Below, piece after piece: positions 23,509 to 32,735 of a stretch of DNA of 64,000 nucleotides. A program made the position numbers and the translations under genes. The DNA lies in the NCBI GenBank assembly GCA_026874595.1, contig CM049318.1:7356741-7420740 (forward strand), in the 5' to 3' direction. Within the stretch, counting starts at the first letter, position 1. Each line of letters begins with the position of its first letter. This DNA is from Sipunculus nudus. Lineage: Eukaryota; Annelida; Sipuncula; Golfingiida; Sipunculidae. Below the pieces are notes generated by a model. The model saw only the letters and a program-made list of their open reading frames with translations, was not told where the DNA came from and made no database searches.

Positions 23509-24302
23509 TCCCCAACTGTTGTTATGTGGGACTTGTTAACAATATATATTACAAAAAAAAAATAAATGACACTGTCTTATCCAAGTGTAAACCGTCTGAC
23601 ACATGCATACCGACGTACAAAAGAAACCCGTCCCTCGATAAACGAAGTGAACATACACTACTATAGAAAGAACCAAATTGATTTTGGGAAAAAATGTCTT
23701 TGAGCTTTAGTTTCAATATTGATTCTTATGAGAGGATTCGGCATGTATACGTCACAGGGGAGCAAAGATTAATACAATTATACACGAGATGCGTATCGGT
23801 TCTAAAGAGGAGCATACTTTTTTAAACATAAATATGAAAGGGTCGTATTTATTTTATAACATGAATAGGCCTATTGATATATAAACAGAGACGTGTACTT
23901 TAACATAAACGTTATAGAAGAGCCATAATCATTTTTATCCTTAAACGTATCAGACATTTCATTCCATAAATTTAACAGGCTCTTTCATAAAGGACTTACA
24001 AAGAATTCGGTCAAGACATTAATTCTCACTTAACATCTACGCGGTTTTAATGCTGAACAACATTCTCAAAACCACACTAAAAATCACACGTTTACCTCAA
24101 GTGACGATACAAAACGGAATAAGAATAAAACTGATGGTCGAAATATTCTTGGACAAAATTCAGTTAGCACAACGCAACGCATTCATTGGCCCAAAAATCT
24201 CTCAGTTGTTAAGGCTAAACATTTTACAAACCTTTCTGACATCTAACATTTTGCTAAACTTTCTCTCATCTACATCGATCATACCTATTAAATGAAGAAA
24301 AC

Positions 24303-24680
24303 ATGGGAAAAATTTCCCTCTATTTCGCGGACAAGATTCTCGCACAAGTAATATTTGGGACCTCACGGTCTGGATTTATAATTGAACTGCGGTACCCAGC
24401 CTTTGATATATCGATGGACATCTCAAATAACAAAATATACAACTTCACAAAACGAGCCTTTGGCAAAAACTTTGCTGCATCTATCGTGTCAGCCAGTATG
24501 GATTATAACAAATCTGGTACCATGATTGCTAGACTCGATGATCCATTGCCACACTTCAGTAATCTGAAACATTTAGATCTTACTTCTGACGGCATATTCT
24601 ATTTATCACGTAAGTTCTTCAACGAAAGGAACTCGCTAAAATTGGAGAGTCTTTTTCCTGAAGAACAACTTTTTGCTTGA
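24303..24680 (+). pseudogene. TLR ectodomain fragment with LRRs
   Basis: A 125-codon frame containing recognisable LRR pieces (MDISNNKIYNFTKRAFG; HFSNLKHLDLTSDGIFYLS) with the LxxLxLxxN spacing. It ends in a shifted tail after the extra T at 24652-24656; the sister copy keeps the LRR phase through this point. The fragment starts at an ATG only by chance and is a middle segment of the receptor. Confidence 0.7.
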
Positions 24681-24924
24681 CTTTCCAGCGTGTGTCAACA
24701 CTTCAAAATCTCTGATAACTTGGGACATTTCAAATAATAGAATTTTGTTCTTGAAGAGAGAAGTTGTTTTACAACCAACCTATGTCTTTAAAGCGGCAGA
24801 AAGAGATGGAAGGAATTTGACCATGAATCTGAGCGGTAACCCTTTAAAATGTTCATGTATTTCGTTATACTTTTTAAAATTAATCAGTACATTTCTAAAA
24901 GTTTTAGGAATATTGAGAAAATAA
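24673..24924 (+). pseudogene. TLR last LRR and start of LRR C-terminal cap
   Basis: Encodes FPACVNTSKSLITWDISNNR (LRR) and then LSGNPLKCSCISLYFLK, the classic start of an LRRCT cap (NPxxCxC). The frame stops at 24924, while the remaining cap cysteines continue in the TIR frame, showing a second frameshift near 24905. It is joined upstream to the previous fragment by the T-run shift. Confidence 0.75.
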
Positions 24925-25001
24925 GTTGCAGTCTTGGCGGAAAGCAAACACCTCTGCCTCAATTACATTAAGATATTTCGCCATATCTTGAAAAGCACTG
25001 C

Positions 25002-25640
25002 TTGTGTTTGCAATGGCTTTATGCCACCACAGGTTGTCTTGTTATTCTGGCTGTTTGTTTGTCACTGTCTGTGATTGCGTATCGTCACCGATGGGGCATC
25101 AAATATTTCTGCCTCCGTGTGAAAATTCGGCGCGAACTCTATGCCGAACTGTTTGAGGAAGACGGGGCTTTTCAATACGATGCTTTTATAGCCTACGACG
25201 AGAGAGAATTACCATGGGTCGACAACCACCTGGTTGCAAACCTAGATGGAGGGGAAACACCTTTCCAGCTGTGTTTTCATCATAGGAACTTTGAAATCGG
25301 GTGGCTAAATGAAGAAAATATTCTTCGCAGTATATCGACTAGTCGCAAAACTATAATTGGGTTGTCATGGCACTTCATTAACAGTGGTTGGTGTAAATTT
25401 GAAATGCACATGGCGCAAATTCACATGATGGAAAGGGGCATTGATAAACTGATTGTTATATTACTTGAAGAAATTCGGACCATCGACATGCCTCCCACCT
25501 TGGTGGCCATAATGAGGCGTCACACGTATCTTGTGTGGCCTGGTGAAGAGATGATCGATAATATACCAGTGTTTTGGTCCCGTCTCCGCTCTGCGCTTTC
25601 CAAGAGACATGGGAATCATAATGGGACGTTTAATATATAA
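25002..25640 (+). CDS. Open transmembrane plus TIR-domain frame of TLR 1 (3' part)
   Basis: 212 codons, open from the TAA at 24969-24971 to a stop at 25640; the listed start is a TTG, so no authentic start exists. Residues 7-27 form a membrane helix (GCLVILAVCLSLSVIAY), followed by basic residues and a TIR domain at about 57-198. Box 1 is YDAFIAY (59-65), the BB-loop region is HRNFEIG (94-100), and box 3 is FWSRLRSAL (191-199). Helix and strand pieces such as SRKTIIGLS, CKFEMHMA and LIVILLEE are all in place, and length is normal for a TLR cytoplasmic part. The BB loop lacks the usual Asp and Pro of RDxxPG. The frame is undamaged although the ectodomain upstream is broken. Confidence 0.85.
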   Translation: MCLQWLYATTGCLVILAVCLSLSVIAYRHRWGIKYFCLRVKIRRELYAELFEEDGAFQYDAFIAYDERELPWVDNHLVANLDGGETPFQLCFHHRNFEIGWLNEENILRSISTSRKTIIGLSWHFINSGWCKFEMHMAQIHMMERGIDKLIVILLEEIRTIDMPPTLVAIMRRHTYLVWPGEEMIDNIPVFWSRLRSALSKRHGNHNGTFNI

Positions 25641-26288
25641 ATTTGTGCTGTATATGTAAATTTATGCACAGAACAATTTTACTTGGAAGTTAAGACTTTG
25701 AACAACAGCAGAAACACTTCTGCCTATGCTTCAATGTTGACTGGTTAAGTTTTATCCATGTTAAATGGCGCTGCACAATATATTATGTAGTTGTATCATC
25801 ATACAATATACATGGTTCATCTTAAAAGTTGTGCAGTAGTGTTACCAATTCAAATTTACCCTTTTTTCTTCTTTTATGGATATGTTTTTTATCCGCGTCT
25901 GGTTTGCTAAAATATGACATCTTTAATCTCAAATAAAAAAGAAAATACTCGCTACTAATTCTCTGGATAGGTTACCATCAGACAGAACTGGATAAAACAT
26001 CTCGAGCTATCACAACATTTGATACATATCACTGATATATCGCTATAAGAGATTGACGGTACTTCTGCTGCCTAGAAAATATAGTTAGAGAATACAACAT
26101 GTATTACAATTTAGTCCTGGTGTACAGAGTATTCAGATGATATTACATGAATTATTCATATTGCCAGTCACGCAGAGCATGAAGAGGAATAATGAATAGA
26201 TTGGGACTTAATCAGTTCATAATCAGTTTTGAAATGATACATCATTCTGTTTCAGAATGTACGTAGTTTATGCAAATACATGAGATCT
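25641..26288. other. 3' flank of TLR 1, with possible polyadenylation signal
   Basis: AT-rich, no gene seen. AATAAA at 25932-25937, about 290 bp after the TIR stop, could be the receptor's polyadenylation signal. Confidence 0.5.
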
Positions 26289-26930
26289 ACCCGTTACACC
26301 CGATACCCGTTACACCGTTCAGGCAATAACTATAGGGGTTTCTAAGCCGCAGTTTTGTCTCTTCGCATTGGGTTTGCACTGAGGTTGCCAGAACTGGCAC
26401 GCCAGTTTGTTATGCCTGGTCCGCTCTCGCCTTCAGCCTACCACAGGGGTATCCCCCAGGTTTTCCAGGAGCCTGAGCCTCGCAACCTGCCAGTAACGTC
26501 CGAGCGCAACCGGACTACCCCTGGACTTCCGTAAGTCCCGCCCTGAGCCTTGTCCCTGTCGGCCAGGTACAGTTTTCGTTCGATCGGAGCCTCACGGGAG
26601 CCTTCTCTGGTGCTTGTGCCATCATGCCTTGAGCCTTGTCCCTGCTGGTCCTAACCGGACCCCCCCCCCACCGGTTTTTTTTCGTCTTGGAGCCTTGTCC
26701 CTGATCCTTTCGGGATCCCCATATCTTTTATCCACCAAACGGCTGACTCTAAAGGGCTGGGTTCCATACTGTCGGGAACAGGCTGGCCTACTCTTCTATC
26801 GAAAAACAGTATGGGGTCTTTTGCGTGCCCATCCCCTTCTGGACACGGAACCGCAAATTTTACGTCCTAATCCGATGGACGGCCCGTTTAGTACATTTGC
26901 AGTCGGGCGCTGCGGTGCTCCGGAGCCTTT

Positions 26931-27167
26931 CTACCCCTCCCCCACTTTCTCGAGTGGGTTGATAGTGCCGGGGTTCCGTAGTTTGCCGCTGATCCTTTGC
27001 CAGTCGAGCCACATTTTGAGGTCTGTATAAAACTTCTCTTGCTTCACCTTTTCGACATAGCCTTTGCTCAACCTTGGAATGTGATCGCTCACGTATTCTA
27101 TGTCTGCCTTCTCGTGAAGCACAGACACCCAAGTCCGAGGCGGGAGTCTCAAGGCCGTCCTTAAGGC
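26931..27167 (-). pseudogene. LINE RT downstream tail, same frame after a TGA
   Basis: Continues the RT fragment in frame beyond its TGA: ALRTALRLPPRTWVSVLHEK, ADIEYVSDHIPRLSKGYVEK and so on. It matches the A.LR.....PR.......EA.I..L..R...L...Y..K region that follows the thumb in Jockey/I-type proteins. Confidence 0.65.
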
Positions 27168-27452
27168 TCAGTTTTGAAGCCGTTGAAGTTTCTTAATGTG
27201 GTGCTCTTTAGCTGAGATCAAGGCTATGCATCCGTATGTCATGACCGGTCTGATCCAGACTTTATAAAGGTATATCAAACTTTGGGTAGACATGCCACCT
27301 GTTCCTCCTGCTTTTAGCACTCTTAAGCAGTTTAGTTTCGCTTTGACCCTCTGTTTGATATCCTTTATGTGAGCCGCCCATGTGAGTTTCTTATCAACCG
27401 TCAGCCCCAGAAATTTTATCTGGTCTCTGAATTGAATTGGTTCCCCGGCCAA
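27168..27452 (-). pseudogene. LINE reverse transcriptase, C-terminal fragment
   Basis: 94 codons with the hallmark of the LINE RT end: IKFLGLTVDKKLTWAAHIKD, LNCLRVLKAG, LIYLYKVWIRPVMTYGCIAL and HIKKLQRLQN. This FLGV..D..L.W..HI and ..VRP...YG pattern is typical of Jockey/I/CR1-type elements. The catalytic palm (YxDD) lies upstream in such proteins and is absent. A TGA immediately after LQRLQN interrupts the frame, which otherwise continues as ALRTALRLPPRTW. It is dead as an enzyme. Confidence 0.85.
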
Positions 27453-27771
27453 TCAGTCAATTGGTTCCCCGGTCTAGACAGTCTCGTATCTCAGAGGTCA
27501 GCTTGTCAACCAGGTTGTCAATTTCCGCCGGGGCGATGGTTCAGCGATATTTCGGAGCCTGTCTGCCAATTCATGTCACCCTGTAACACACCCCCTCTGA
27601 AAATCCGTTCTGCTATCAGAACAATACAATCGAAGGAGTCACACCTTCGGTGAACTAGGTGGCGGTAATTTCCTAATTACTTCTAACCACCATTCCCGGG
27701 CCACAAAGTTTACCGTCACGTTGGACGAGTCCCCATCTTGTTACAAAGACAAATTGCCCAGGGTAAATTCT

Positions 27772-27843
27772 GGGTGATCCGGGATTCGAACCCATAACGG
27801 TTGCGCACAAGTACGGCGAACCAACCGCTTCGCTAGAAAAGCA
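27772..27843 (-). tRNA. tRNA-like element with A and B boxes (SINE head or pseudo-tRNA)
   Basis: On the minus strand TAGCGAAGCGG fits the A box and GGGTTCGAATCCC contains a perfect B box, with spacing close to a tRNA. The acceptor ends do not pair (CTTTTC-type 5' side against ATCACCC), so a functional tRNA is unlikely. The 3' GGATCACCC resembles the GGTGATCCG that follows the heads at 22.8-23.5 kb. Confidence 0.4.
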
Positions 27844-28585
27844 AGCTGCACTAATGAGACAGTTTGGTCCGCCTATATGTTACCCCGTAACAATATATAT
27901 ATATATATATGAATATATACGTATTAGCAGGCGAGTCCGGAATTCTCGAGAAACGATGTAATCTGCACATATGATATGTGTCTTTACGCGACACTAAGAG
28001 GTACACACTGCATTCCTCAATCATCATGATGTATTCCTCGCTTATATTTTGACTATTTATAAGCAGCTTGCAACTCCAGGCAAGATAAATCAATACGTTA
28101 TTTTCTTTCGCAATCACGTTTGTTTAACTCATGTTCAACAAATGTTCCACAATTTCGTATGAAAATCCCTCCCAACTTTCATGTTAACAAGGTTTAAATA
28201 GAAAAGTGTAAATTGAAACATGTAATTTTATCATTAACACTAAGAGATTTCTCATCGATATATGGAACTAAAACGAATGCGTTTCTATATATTTTAATTA
28301 TTATAATGAGTTGTATGTTGACTAATTCATTCAATATGATACCATATTTTGGGTTTTCCCTAAAGTAATATTTGTACATATAATTATATTATTGTAATTA
28401 TAGCATGTTTTAGGTTAAATGGGTGTTACTGCATGTATTTATTCATTTTCATACGTCCGTGGAGATTACGTAGTGGTCTTTACGTATCGGCTCTTACCTA
28501 AAAAACATAAATAAAGGTTTTATATATATATATATATATATATACATATATATATAAATGTTTTATATATAAATGTTTTATATAT

Positions 28586-28644
<59 letters not shown>

Positions 28645-28958
28645 TGTGAATATCCGTAAGTTGTATATTCACAAGGTTGTAAAAAATCAATAAACAAACT
28701 GTCTAACTTTCAAACGTGATCTTATTAGCCCTCGGTGTTTGAAAACAAATGTGTGAAAAAGCATGTTCAATATTGAACAAGTCCATTTGTATGATTTCAC
28801 TTTCAAGGAACATCGAAGAAATCTATTGGAAGATCTATCTTCAGATTTATAGAAGGCTGTATAGCCTGTATGAGGACATATTTAACAGGCGTGTCTGAAC
28901 TTTCTACGCGCAATGTAATAGTATTTTTTCTCTTTTACAACCGTATAACCCATAAAGA
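27844..28958. repeat. Non-coding stretch with TA-rich microsatellites
   Basis: TA runs lie at about 27893-27910 and 28520-28642; the second contains three copies of AAATGTTTTATATAT. No gene is recognised in the remainder, which is the presumed 5' flank of the second TLR copy. Confidence 0.6.
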
Positions 28959-28959
28959 A

Positions 28960-30314
28960 GTAATGCCTTTGTCAACTGCGTTCACTTGACTGATTATTAA
29001 GACTGCGTCTCCAGGTGTTCCTATAAAATGTCCAGATGGAAAACACTTTTGAGGGGCTTTCCCTTTTATAGTCATTCGACCTCGGTTACAGTTATCTCGG
29101 ACCAGACTCTTTACAACTTCAGGAGATGTATTTAAACCACTTACGTTTAGAATCATACAATGTAAAGCCTGAAAAGAACAACCACCTCATGTTGAGATCC
29201 TTAATAAACTCGCTGTCCCAATCAAGATTTAAAAAAGTTAAAATAAGTTGCAATTTACAGAGAGCCCCCTAGTATTGTTATCACTAAATTATTAGAATCC
29301 ATCACGACACAATCATTAAAGCATCCCGCTCTCTACTGTAATGGAATTTCAGCAATATATAGAGTTATAGATAACTTTACACTTAAGATAGAAAACTTGA
29401 CCTTTACTGAAAAGAAATATTTTCCTTTACTTGTCTTTTCGGTTGATTCGATTAAGACATAAGCTACCAAGGTAAATAATGAAAGTCAGAAATGCATTAT
29501 ATAATCACACTCTGTATCTACGTGTGTAATATGTGGAACAACATTTGTGAAACCCACAATAAAAATCATACGTTTATCTTCAATGACGAAACAAAATGGA
29601 GTAAGAATAAAACTGTTGGTCGAAATATTCATGGACAAAATCCAGTTAGCAAAACGTACTGCCTTCTTTGACCCACATTTTTTTTAAGCTGTAAAGGCTC
29701 AAAATGTTGGTCATTCTCTTTCTGCCATCTAAAAATCATTTACCCATATTGAATGGAGAACACATGGAAAAAGTACCTATCGATTTCTTTGACAACGATC
29801 TGCAACTTTTGTTCTCTGACATAGATTTGCGGTGACCATCGATTTTTCAAAACCAGCCTTTGGGAAATCTTTGCTGCAGCCATAATGTCAGCCTATATGG
29901 GTAATAACAATCTTGGTACAATGTTTGCCAGAGTCAGTGATCCATTGTCAAACATAAGTAATTTGAAGCACTTGGATATGTCATCCAACGTCATACTATT
30001 TGTCGCCTAAATGCTTTAAAGAAAGAAACTTGCTGACTTTGGAGAGTCTTTTCCTGAAGAATAACTTTTGCATGACTTTCCGGCATACATCCTAGCGAAG
30101 CGCAACCCCTTTGTCTCAATTACATTAAGATATTTTGCCATATTTTGAAAAACACTGCTACAGCTAAGAATGGCTGTACTTCACCGCAAGTTTTGTTGTT
30201 ATTCTTTCTGTTTGTTTGTCACTTTCTGTGACTGCGCATCGTCACCGATTATTAATGCCTCTGTCTGAAAATCCGACACGACGTGTACGCCGGACTGCTC
30301 GAGGAATACGTGGC
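28960..30314 (+). pseudogene. Toll-like receptor pseudogene 2, diverged sister of TLR 1
   Basis: From about 29539 the DNA aligns with TLR 1 (24057 onward), e.g. AAAACTGTTGGTCGAAATAT against AAAACTGATGGTCGAAATAT. It covers the ectodomain, skips about 250 bp (24695-24940 of copy 1 are missing at about 30090), then resumes through the cysteine cap, membrane segment (VVILSVCLSLSVTAHRHR) and first residues before the TIR, where homology stops near 30314. Further LRR-like remnants upstream (SLINSLSQSRFKKVKIS; NFTLKIENLTFTEKKYFPLL) suggest the ectodomain begins before 29200. Several stops and shifts are present, including TAA at 30126-30128 and TAG-type breaks. No complete TIR remains. Confidence 0.7.
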
Positions 30315-31204
30315 TCACGCTGCGCAGACTCTGGGTCACATGAGTACCACTCTTCTGTTCATGTTAGGTCAAAAGATCAAAATTGCTTTTCAAGGAAACA
30401 CCTTCTGTTTATATTTCACATGTCTTTGCATACAAATTCTTATTTAACACAAATAGTCCTTAGCACATGTATATGTAATTTACCTTGAAACAATTCATGT
30501 TTAACATATTTGAACCAACTTCTTTATCCTCTTTATTACATGTATATAAATACCTTCGCCGCTGGTTAATTTAGGATCCCAGTACATTGTGGATGGCAGG
30601 TTTTGATGCTCACAAACCCTACCCAGCATATACTCTAGTTATTCCGATTCTGCGCAGTGTGTGCACTCCGCATCAATATGTATGTCAACATCAAATATTA
30701 TATATTTCTGTAATATCATAAATATTACATTATTATAAAATATTAAATGTTGGCCAAAATATTACATTTTTGGTATGTTGTAAACGTGCAAAGCGTGACC
30801 CAGACGTCGGTATGAATTTGGAACACTTTGTTTCTTAGAACCATGAGAAATGCTCACAGGGCATTTCTAGTCATGCCGGGTACATTGTATTATTTTTATG
30901 GGACATCGCATTTTTCCATCGACGTCTACATATTAACCTGTTTCACCTTAATTATTACGGTCTGTACACAGCTTGTGACCTCCTGGTGACCTTCCACTCT
31001 AACGCTGTGAGAAAAAGCAGGATTCTTCAGGTTTGGCAACTCCCAGTCAGTTTGCGCTGGATAAAGTAAAATCTGATTGGCTCTGCGTTACAACAAATGT
31101 GCAGAACTGGTAGAAGAAATCTGATTGGCTTAGATTGTAAACAAACACGGCTGATCCCGTGGCAAACTTGTGTAACACTGCAAGATATGAAATATGAAGA
31201 CAGT
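30315..31204. other. Non-coding stretch, nothing recognised
   Basis: After the TLR homology ends there is AT-rich sequence with a small hairpin TGTAATAT/ATATTACA near 30708-30728. No gene recognised. Confidence 0.5.
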
Positions 31205-31390
31205 GGGGGATAACTGACCTCAGGCTACACCAGCAAGTCAGTATAGACTGTGATGAAAGTTGAGGATTGCATCGTCTTTATTCCAACGGGGGGTGGAAAA
31301 GGCCTGTGCTACCAAGCGCTTTCCACTGCAGTGCAAAGTGACCGATACCTCGAAGAACATCTGATTGTGCTGGTGATATCTGTAGTGTGA
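31205..31390 (+). pseudogene. RecQ-like helicase fragment (Walker A region)
   Basis: From the ATG at 31253 the frame reads KVEDCIVFIPTGGGKGLCYQ, then ALSTAVQSDRYLEEHLIVLVISVV and a TGA at 31388-31390. This follows RecQ-family motif I (PTGxGKSLCYQ) and the approach to motif Ia (VxSPL). RecQ helicases are ATP-driven 3'-5' DNA helicases; here the essential Ser of GKS is Gly and a stop replaces the motif Ia Pro-Leu. Upstream in frame, SGYTSKSV, a TAG and TVMKVED resemble the Q-motif approach. Only about 60 codons survive. It could derive from a cellular RecQ gene or from a helicase-bearing mobile element. Confidence 0.7.
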
Positions 31391-32451
31391 TTGATTAAAT
31401 ATTACGCTGGGGGAATTCCTCAGAGACAGCACCACCTGGTGACCAAACCTGACTGGCAACCGCGGTTTAATGCAGCATGTAGTGTAGCGATCAGTTGAGC
31501 ATAACGTAACCGCTGCTTATGGAGCGTACTGACTTACATAAATAATAACCTTTTGTGTTTTGTAAAAATACAAACTGACATGAAACGAAATAACAGGTAA
31601 ACCCCTTTGGTAATGTACGACCCCCTTTGATCCCCGTATTTATATTTTATTTGCATAGGCAATGAAAGCCTATGTTTAAACACATCTAAATGGTTCCAGA
31701 TGTGTTCTCCCTCTCAACCTTAAGTCGCGTTGCAATTTTTTTACCTCACGCACATTCATATAATAACGATAGCTAAGCAAATGCAGTTATTGCATGAATA
31801 ACAAGGTAAACATCAATCAGGAGAATTAAAATCACATATACTTTTAGAAGAATCTTAACTTTGGGTGTTTGGATGAATGAATTAAAATTAAAAGTTAAGG
31901 CCAGTCTCGAAGTACTTGTGCTGTGACTTGCACAGGTAAATTGGTTCGTGTCCTCTGTCTGTCTGCCTCTCTGTCTCTCACGCACACACACACACACACG
32001 AACACAATGGAATCCAATTGCAAATGTATTGCCCCATGCCCTCGTTAGATAAAGATTTATTTATATAAAAAGCTGTCACTAACCGCTTGAGAACTAAGAA
32101 AGAATCCTTTGTCTGAACGTCTATGGGCCTCAACTGCTCAACGAGCCAAATAATGATCGGCTGTGGTAAGTCTATGCATCGGACGCAAGTAATGTTTACA
32201 CACACAACAGCACCTCGGGGTCAGCTATGTCATGGCTCATGCACACGCATTTGAAAACGACGAAATAGCCGTTGAAAATGACGACGTATTATACCGAAGC
32301 CACTTATCTTGCTGCCACAACAGCGTCCAGGTTGAAATGTAATGACTAATATTTCGGACACAAGGTTTACCAGAAGATATGAACTAAATACGATGGAATT
32401 AAAAAAGCGTCCGATATGAGGACGCAAACCCTGAGCGGAAGATAGTGATAT
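31391..32451. other. Non-coding stretch, nothing recognised
   Basis: No gene or repeat family seen except a short (CA)n near 31981-31999. Confidence 0.5.
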
Positions 32452-32511
32452 GGAAATATAATCAAATCTGTGTTATTCCTGGGAAATATAATCAAATCTG
32501 TGTTATTCCTG
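32452..32511. repeat. Perfect 30-bp tandem duplication
   Basis: GGAAATATAATCAAATCTGT plus ten further bases occurs twice head to tail with no differences. Confidence 0.95.
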
Positions 32512-32539
32512 GGAACTTTGTAACTGAAAATTTAAAAAA

Positions 32540-32735
32540 AAAACCCTGGATATCGTGGTACTGCATATTATGCAAATAATTGGATCACTTTGGCAACATG
32601 CTAATCTGGATTAGAGACCCTGGAAACCTAGGTGTAGATACAATATTTGTTCTTTTTATCTTGTATAATAAGTGAGTTATGGGGCAAAATAGAAATTTTG
32701 GTAATGGTAGCATTAATTTGCATACTATGCAAAAC
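32540..32735. promoter_or_regulatory. Cluster of octamer (POU) motifs with GGATTA sites
   Basis: ATGCAAAT at 32570-32577, its reverse complement ATTTGCAT at 32716-32723, and a near-match ATGCAAAA just after it. CTAATCTGGATTAG between them carries inverted GATTA homeodomain sites. POU factors bind the octamer. No adjacent gene could be identified, so an enhancer role is speculative. Confidence 0.25.

Larger units (their letters stand above)
22787..23525 (-). mobile_element. SINE-like element with three tRNA-like heads in a 305-bp tandem array
   Basis: The 305-bp unit is present twice in full plus a third tRNA-like head; the copies look identical where compared. The array is bounded by the 9-bp direct repeat TGTTGTTAT at 22787-22795 and 23517-23525, consistent with target-site duplication of one insertion. 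On the minus strand the order is head (23508), 233-bp body, head (23203), body, head (22898), then a short T-rich tail containing ACTTTTTCTGTG. Each body carries TGACGTCA. Open frames across it (for example 22835-23026, 22984-23331, 23289-23666) are shadows of the repeat. Confidence 0.75.
23911..25640 (+). pseudogene. Toll-like receptor pseudogene 1 (LRR ectodomain, TM, TIR), frameshifted
   Basis: The plus strand encodes, in three shifting frames, a leucine-rich-repeat ectodomain (about 23911-24850), an LRR C-terminal cysteine cap (NPLKCSC near 24840, then SCS and KHCLC), a membrane segment and a TIR domain. TLRs recognise microbial ligands and signal through TIR-adaptor contacts. Breaks seen: stops near 24035 and 24295; a five-T run at 24652-24656 where the sister copy at 30.0 kb has four, shifting frame; another shift near 24905; and TAA at 24969-24971 inside the cysteine cap. 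Signal peptide and N-terminal LRRs are not found. It could be a pseudogene or a gene spoiled by consensus errors; the shared TAA in the sister copy favours real decay. Confidence 0.8.
26289..27610 (-). mobile_element. Non-LTR retrotransposon (LINE) remnant, 3' part with internal deletion
   Basis: A GC-richer block read on the minus strand. From about 27600 the strand encodes pieces (RLRNIAEPSP; EIDNLVDKLTSEIRDCLDRG) resembling the linker between endonuclease and reverse transcriptase. At 27452-27168 it jumps to the C-terminal reverse transcriptase region, and then to a downstream tail ending in GC-rich sequence to about 26290. The jump sits at a repeated ATTGGTTCCCCGG (27435 and 27461), suggesting deletion of the palm domain between short direct repeats. 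The tail includes three copies of GAGCCTTGTCCCTG (26545, 26631, 26690, plus-strand sense). Confidence 0.6.

Noticed and set aside
22835-23666. Overlapping 63-125 codon frames on both strands (MGIEPMTLRLP type)
   Set aside because: They are antisense or sense readings of the tRNA-like heads and SINE body, repeated exactly with the 305-bp unit.
28935-29156. 73-codon minus-strand gene
   Set aside because: It is antisense to LRR-like remnants of the second TLR copy and has no domain of its own.
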